A DNA stretch of 7,089 nt, from NCBI GenBank assembly GCA_937928585.1, contig CALEZK010000469.1, positions 1 through 7,089 of the forward strand, in the 5' to 3' direction. Each line of letters begins with the position of its first letter. The first letter of the stretch is position 1. Under the pieces are notes generated by a model. It was not told the DNA's origin and did no database searches. It saw only the letters and a list, made by a program, of their open reading frames with translations. This DNA comes from an uncultured bacterium. Lineage in GTDB: Bacteria; Hydrogenedentota; Hydrogenedentia; Hydrogenedentales; SLHB01. The position numbers and the translations under genes are program-made. Below are positions 4,831-7,089 of this stretch, one piece after another.

Positions 4831-6444
4831 TTGAGCAGCGAGTGGTATTGCCAGCGCGGGGGCACGCGTCTGGGTCCGTTCAGTATTGAACAAATGCGCC
4901 AGGCCTACTTGCAGGGGCAGTTGCACGATTACGAGCCGGTATGGACGCCGGGCATGGAAACCTGGCTTCCCGTGTCGGCGGTTCGCGAGCGATTTCAATT
5001 TGTCGACGCGCCTTCCTCGCAGCTCAATTTTACCAACATGCACTCGCGCGCGATTCCCGCAATCAAGCCGGGTTCGCGCACTCCCCCGTTGGAAATGCAT
5101 GATCGCATTTTGCGCGCGCTGTTTGTTGCGCTGGCGGTCGGCCTTGCCTGGGGCATTCGGGGTAGCTTTGGTCATATTCTCGGCGCGATGTATCCCGGCG
5201 CGGTGTTGGGCCTTGGTTTTGCCTATGTCTCCGGGCAGGACGCGTTGTTGCGGCGGATGCCACTTATTGCCGCAGTGTCGGCAGTTGGAATTGGTCTGGG
5301 CGGCAATATGAGCTATGGACTGTTGCATGGGTACGCGCAGGCGGACACGTTCGTCAATTCGACTTTCGGCATGCTCATGCTTTTTCTGTGCGGGGGCGCT
5401 TGGGGCTTTTTCGGGTCCGCGGCGGTCGGTTTGCTGTTGGAGCGGGACCGCGCGACCGTGATTGATTGGGCCGGTGGCGTTGCAATTTCGCTCGGTTTTG
5501 GACTCATTTCGTGGCTTATTTTGCACCAAATGATCGGTTTTGACGTCAATCCGGGGCGTTCCAACTCGCTTATTACGTTCGTTGGCGGGGTATTGGGATT
5601 GACCGGATGGCTGATGTATCGCAAGCGATTTCGTGCGCTGCGGGCGGGTCTTCTGGGCTTCGCCGGGTTCGGAATTGGGATGGCGGGCGGCAGACTTTTG
5701 GCAAACGCGGCGCGCAATATGGAGACGATGTTCCAGATTAATCATTGGAATGTCATGGAGGTGACGGCGGGGGCCGTGGGCGGTTTTGTCTTCGTTTTCG
5801 GCATGCTCGGTCGGCAGTATCCGGACCATTCGAAGAACGGCGGTGTGACTGCGGGGCAGGCGCTCAGCGCGGCATTTGTCCTGGGAATGATTCCGTTGCT
5901 GCACCGGCTTACACGGGTCACCGCGCGCCGAATCGATGAATGGAACGCGGATTTGCTGAAACACGGCAGTTCATGGGACGGCGAAAATATTGCGGCTGCG
6001 TTGACGGTAATCGCGGCATGCGCGCTGGTGGCGGCGGCGGTGTGGTTGTATCTCATTTGGGCTGAGAGAGATCGGATGGCGTGGTATCCGGTGATGGCGT
6101 TAACCGTGATCATGCTGGTGTTCCAGAATTTTTTTGCGCGGTATTTTTTTACACCGGCGCAGCCAAATTTTGTGGACATGCACAATTTTTATTGGTTCGC
6201 GCTGGTGGTGATGGCCGCATATGTGGGCTGGCGCGAGTATCGCGGCGGACATACCGGCGACGGCGAACACGAGGAAGCCCCGGAGCCGGTCGGATGGATT
6301 CCAATCTGCGCGGTTATGCTGGTGGGTTTGTTGGTATGCTTGGCGGGTGCAGCGGTCGTAAACGGCGAGCACACCATGAAGAATGCGGAAACGCGCTGGC
6401 CGATTTGGTCGTTTCGGGATGGTCCCTTCCCGGGCTCGCAGTAG
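4831..6444 (+). CDS. GYF_2-domain polytopic membrane protein of unknown function
   Basis: A 537-residue protein. Residues 4-56 match the GYF_2 (DUF4339) pattern: WYCQRGGTRLGPFS, a helix QMRQAYLQGQL, then VWTPGMETWLPVSA. This small domain is thought to mediate protein contacts. A polar linker (57-90) leads to about 12-13 hydrophobic segments, roughly 93-108, 117-134, 144-165, 177-203, 212-236, 247-263, 271-291, 309-328, 342-360, 385-410, 416-436, 453-468 and 489-511. Conserved-looking motifs include AWGIRGSFGHILGAMYPGA (106-124) with a charged Arg and His at the membrane edge, glycine-rich GIGMAGG (281-287), and NFVDMHNFYW (446-455). The glycine-rich helices suggest a transporter or membrane enzyme, but no known family was recognised. 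The TTG start is the only candidate that keeps the GYF_2 domain: an in-frame stop lies at 4798-4800, and AAGGA is 9 nt upstream. Its neighbours give no firm clue to its role; a link to ammonium transport is unproven. Confidence 0.88.
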   Translation: MSSEWYCQRGGTRLGPFSIEQMRQAYLQGQLHDYEPVWTPGMETWLPVSAVRERFQFVDAPSSQLNFTNMHSRAIPAIKPGSRTPPLEMHDRILRALFVALAVGLAWGIRGSFGHILGAMYPGAVLGLGFAYVSGQDALLRRMPLIAAVSAVGIGLGGNMSYGLLHGYAQADTFVNSTFGMLMLFLCGGAWGFFGSAAVGLLLERDRATVIDWAGGVAISLGFGLISWLILHQMIGFDVNPGRSNSLITFVGGVLGLTGWLMYRKRFRALRAGLLGFAGFGIGMAGGRLLANAARNMETMFQINHWNVMEVTAGAVGGFVFVFGMLGRQYPDHSKNGGVTAGQALSAAFVLGMIPLLHRLTRVTARRIDEWNADLLKHGSSWDGENIAAALTVIAACALVAAAVWLYLIWAERDRMAWYPVMALTVIMLVFQNFFARYFFTPAQPNFVDMHNFYWFALVVMAAYVGWREYRGGHTGDGEHEEAPEPVGWIPICAVMLVGLLVCLAGAAVVNGEHTMKNAETRWPIWSFRDGPFPGSQ

Positions 6445-6490
6445 GGCGGTGATTTGGGTTCGGCACATAACGGGTCATCGGTCGAATTTT

Positions 6491-6588
6491 TGCGGACATT
6501 TGTATTCTCCTCTTACCCATACTGCACGGATTGTTGCAGTGGGTCTGCGATTTTCGCGAAACGAAGGGGTGACCCGACGGGGTTTGGG
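6491..6588 (+). repeat. Imperfect direct repeat, copy 1, with internal hairpin
   Basis: This copy aligns with 6693-6800 at an offset of about 207-209 bp. Shared blocks are TTTGT...CCTC near 6499-6512, a hairpin, TTGTTGC (6531-6537), GTGGGT, a GCGAAAC block (6556-6562) and GGGTGACCC (6567-6575). The hairpin here pairs ACTGCA (6521-6526) with TGCAGT (6535-6540), extended by ACCC (6515-6518) with GGGT (6541-6544) across a 2-nt bulge. Confidence 0.65.
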
Positions 6589-6692
6589 CCAGAGGGGGGA
6601 ATTGGCGCGCCTTGGGACCGATGAGCGTTTCGGGGAAGGAGGAAGAGTTTGTCCACAGCTTACGCTGATTGGCACAGATTGAAGATGAAATA

Positions 6693-6800
6693 TGCAGAGG
6701 AAGACTTTGTTCTTTCCTCGTGCCCACCGTGTGCGCGGCTTGTTGCGGTGGGTCCGTACTGTTTTGCGAAACTCAGGGTGATCCGGGTGGAAGTTTTGGC
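6693..6800 (+). repeat. Imperfect direct repeat, copy 2, with internal hairpin
   Basis: The second copy of the element. Its hairpin pairs CCCACCG (6723-6729) with CGGTGGG (6746-6752), followed by TTTTGCGAAAC (6762-6772) and GGGTGATCC (6776-6784). The stem sequence differs from copy 1, yet both arms differ together so that pairing is kept. Confidence 0.65.
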
Positions 6801-6898
6801 TTGAAAACTGATTACGACACTTCTTTATAACCAGGGTCAGCGGAGCTGTTGTTTCGCCTTCTTTACCACAGCCCCCTTGCGCCAACCCTTGTGACGGC

Positions 6899-6940
6899 CT
6901 GGGCCGGGGGTAAAGCCCGCGGAGGGCGGCCCAGTTTTTT
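6899..6940 (+). terminator. Orphan rho-independent terminator-like hairpin
   Basis: CTGGGCCG (6899-6906) pairs perfectly with CGGCCCAG (6927-6934) and is followed at once by six T residues (6935-6940). The 20-nt loop can form a smaller GGG-taaag-CCC hairpin (6908-6918). It lies about 455 bp after the nearest upstream + strand stop codon, so it would end either a long 3' tail of the membrane-protein mRNA or a separate non-coding transcript. Confidence 0.6.
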
Positions 6941-7089
6941 CTCAAGCGTACTCAAAAAACCGTCGCTCGCCAAGGGGCGGCCGCCATGCCTGCGCACGCG
7001 CACAACGCCAACCCTCCGTATTGCGTTTCCCCGTGTCCCCGTGGTTGGAACGTACTATGCCGCAGTAACGAACACGTGGCGAAAGGCAT

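Larger units (their letters stand above)
6445..7089. other. Right-end region without a convincing gene
   Basis: A 645-bp stretch to the window edge. Open frames on both strands give Arg/Pro-rich, low-quality translations that run through the repeats. It contains two diverged repeat copies (about 6491-6588 and 6693-6800), an orphan terminator-like hairpin (6899-6940), a 10-bp palindrome GGCGGCCGCC at 6976-6985, and a tandem 8-mer TCCCCGTG at 7028-7043. An ATG at 6986 stays open to the edge (34 codons) with an AAGGGG 8 nt upstream, but that motif lies next to the palindrome and the peptide does not look natural. Confidence 0.6.

Noticed and set aside
3454..5964. Very long minus-strand open frame (836 codons)
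   Set aside because: It runs antisense across amt, the terminator and the membrane-protein gene. Its His/Arg/Gln-rich translation is a shadow of those genes.
6475..6945. Minus-strand 156-codon open frame in the right-end region
   Set aside because: It reads through both repeats and the terminator-like stem, has no good start signal (TTG without Shine-Dalgarno), and its Arg/Pro-rich peptide shows no domain pattern.
7028..7043. Tandem 8-mer TCCCCGTG x2
   Set aside because: Only two units, too short to call a repeat array. It may be part of a larger intergenic repeat, but there is no second copy in the window.
6986..7089. Possible new gene start (ATG at 6986) running off the window
   Set aside because: The AAGGGG upstream overlaps the GGCGGCCGCC palindrome, and the 34 visible codons give a Pro/Cys-rich peptide without family likeness. 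It cannot be settled without the next bases.
1..7089. CRISPR arrays, tRNA or rRNA genes, insertion sequences
   Set aside because: No regularly spaced identical repeats, no cloverleaf with a TTCRA arm, and no transposase-like ORF or terminal inverted repeats were seen.

Overview
The window is GC-rich bacterial chromosomal DNA, probably from a free-living environmental Gram-negative. Three things suggest this: a GH33-type sialidase end, a sigma-54 promoter driving a P-II/ammonium-transporter operon, and a GYF_2-fused membrane protein. These fit lineages such as Hydrogenedentes or the Planctomycetes/Verrucomicrobia group, but no phylogenetic marker is present, so this is a weak inference.

Layout, left to right. 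The last 38 codons of a sialidase-like gene lie on + (2-118). A two-gene unit on the minus strand converges on it. It reads from 2299 down to 163: a winged-helix regulator with a degenerate nucleotidyltransferase-like tail, then a 477-residue protein of unknown function. The stop of the first and the start of the second are one base apart, so they are very likely co-transcribed and translationally coupled. A 405-bp divergent intergenic region follows (2300-2704). It contains a near-perfect sigma-54 (-24/-12) promoter at 2589-2604 and a 14-bp perfect palindrome just downstream.

The nitrogen operon follows on +: a P-II signal protein (GTG start at 2705) and an Amt ammonium transporter with signal peptide (ATG at 3184). 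It ends in a strong rho-independent terminator (4645-4683). P-II senses ATP/ADP and 2-oxoglutarate and blocks Amt when nitrogen is plentiful; the sigma-54 promoter would switch both genes on under nitrogen limitation.

A separate + gene (4831-6444, TTG start) encodes an N-terminal GYF_2 domain joined to a membrane protein with about 12-13 helices, of unknown function. The last 645 bp have no convincing gene. They hold two diverged copies of a roughly 95-bp repeat, each with a hairpin at the same place, then an orphan terminator-like hairpin (6899-6940).

The least explained parts are the regulator/477-residue pair, the GYF_2 membrane protein, and the repeat-plus-terminator segment at the right end.
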